A stretch of DNA of 64,000 bases from JAJDXW01 sp965202895. GTDB taxonomy: Bacteria; Pseudomonadota; Gammaproteobacteria; HK1. Both the position numbers and the translations under genes were made by a program. The notes below the pieces were generated by a model. That model made no database searches and had not been told where the DNA came from. It was given only the letters and a program-made list of their open reading frames with translations. Location: positions 4,774,001 through 4,838,000 of the forward strand of contig OZ241901.1 of NCBI GenBank assembly GCA_965202895.1, in the 5' to 3' direction. This document shows, piece after piece, positions 63,818 to 64,000 of the stretch; within the stretch, counting starts at the first letter, position 1, and every line of letters begins with the position of its first letter.

Positions 63818-64000
63818 GAGGCATGTGCGCTGTGGGGTTTTCGCTGGGCACGCCTCTCGCGAACGCTCTTAGGCACGGCGTCCTGGGAACGCGGGCGTCC
63901 CGCCCGCAAATGGGATGGCGAGGCCGCCGCCGATTAATGCGGGCGGGACACAAGCGTTCCCAGGACGCCGTGCCCGCGCAAGTGGCTCCGTGGGGTGAAA
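63818..64000 (-). repeat. Dispersed tripartite palindromic repeat, copy E (cut by right edge)
   Basis: Module 3 (GAGGCATGTGCGCTGTGGGG), then a full core with arms CCTGGGAACGCGGGCGTCCC and GGGCGGGACACAAGCGTTCC, whose centre reads AATGGGATGGCGAGGCCG. The beginning of module 1 follows (GCGCAAGTGGCTCCGTGGGG). It starts 50 bases upstream of the lhr start codon. Confidence 0.87.

Overview
The window comes from a very GC-rich bacterium. The gene set points to a proteobacterium, probably an uncultured lineage: a complete urease operon, HpnC/HpnD/HpnE squalene synthesis, a DUF1244 protein, a proteobacterial-size Lhr helicase, SohB and a carnitine-type CoA pathway. I cannot place it more finely from sequence alone. 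Most genes sit in tightly packed operons, many with 4-base ATGA/GTGA overlaps. No tRNA, rRNA or CRISPR array was seen.

Layout. 1-3.4 kb: RND efflux pump (cut by the left edge) and a divergently transcribed membrane-fusion protein. 3.8-7 kb: amidase and an AAA-ATPase-like/PDDEXK protein. 7.2-13.2 kb: a carnitine/crotonobetaine-type CoA gene set (dehydrogenase-thioesterase fusion, acyl-CoA dehydrogenase, ADP-forming CoA ligase, CaiD-like hydratase). 13.9-21.5 kb: a peptide-type ABC importer followed by a YtcJ-like amidohydrolase. 21.6-23.8 kb: a small accessory patch with an Mrr-like nuclease, a glutathione transferase and a decayed hipBA toxin-antitoxin pair. 23.9-28.4 kb: a COG0523 GTPase, a UGSC-family selenoprotein with an in-frame UGA and a convincing bacterial SECIS hairpin, and a thioredoxin-fold partner, divergent from a carboxymuconolactone-decarboxylase-like protein and an Asp/Glu-racemase-like protein. 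28.7-34.7 kb: ureDABCEFG on the minus strand, with a transposon scar between ureD and ureA. 34.7-37.3 kb: a repeat-rich junk zone with two inverted dispersed repeats, a coiled-coil protein with 54-bp tandem repeats, a caspase remnant and a truncated transposase. 37.3-41.7 kb: hpnC-hpnD-hpnE-ispH. 41.9-46.3 kb: DUF1244, MscS channel, HAD phosphatase, argC and NUDIX hydrolase. 46.6-51.8 kb: a four-gene sensory operon (receiver-PP2C phosphatase, RsbW-like kinase, periplasmic binding protein, histidine kinase). 52-53.5 kb: an IS256-family insertion sequence with a 9-bp target duplication. 53.8-63.8 kb: T-protein, SohB, luciferase-like oxidoreductase, MoCF protein, enoyl-CoA hydratase-like protein and a frameshifted lhr.

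Two things stand out. First, the UGA codon in the UGSC gene is followed by GGC TCG TGC and lies in a long hairpin with a G-first apical loop about 20 nt downstream, so the organism almost certainly decodes selenocysteine. Second, a roughly 325-bp dispersed element built of three modules around a long palindromic core occurs in four full or near-full copies plus one cut by the right edge. The core and the third module also occur alone, so the modules appear to move or persist separately. One copy has an IS256 element inserted precisely in its palindrome.
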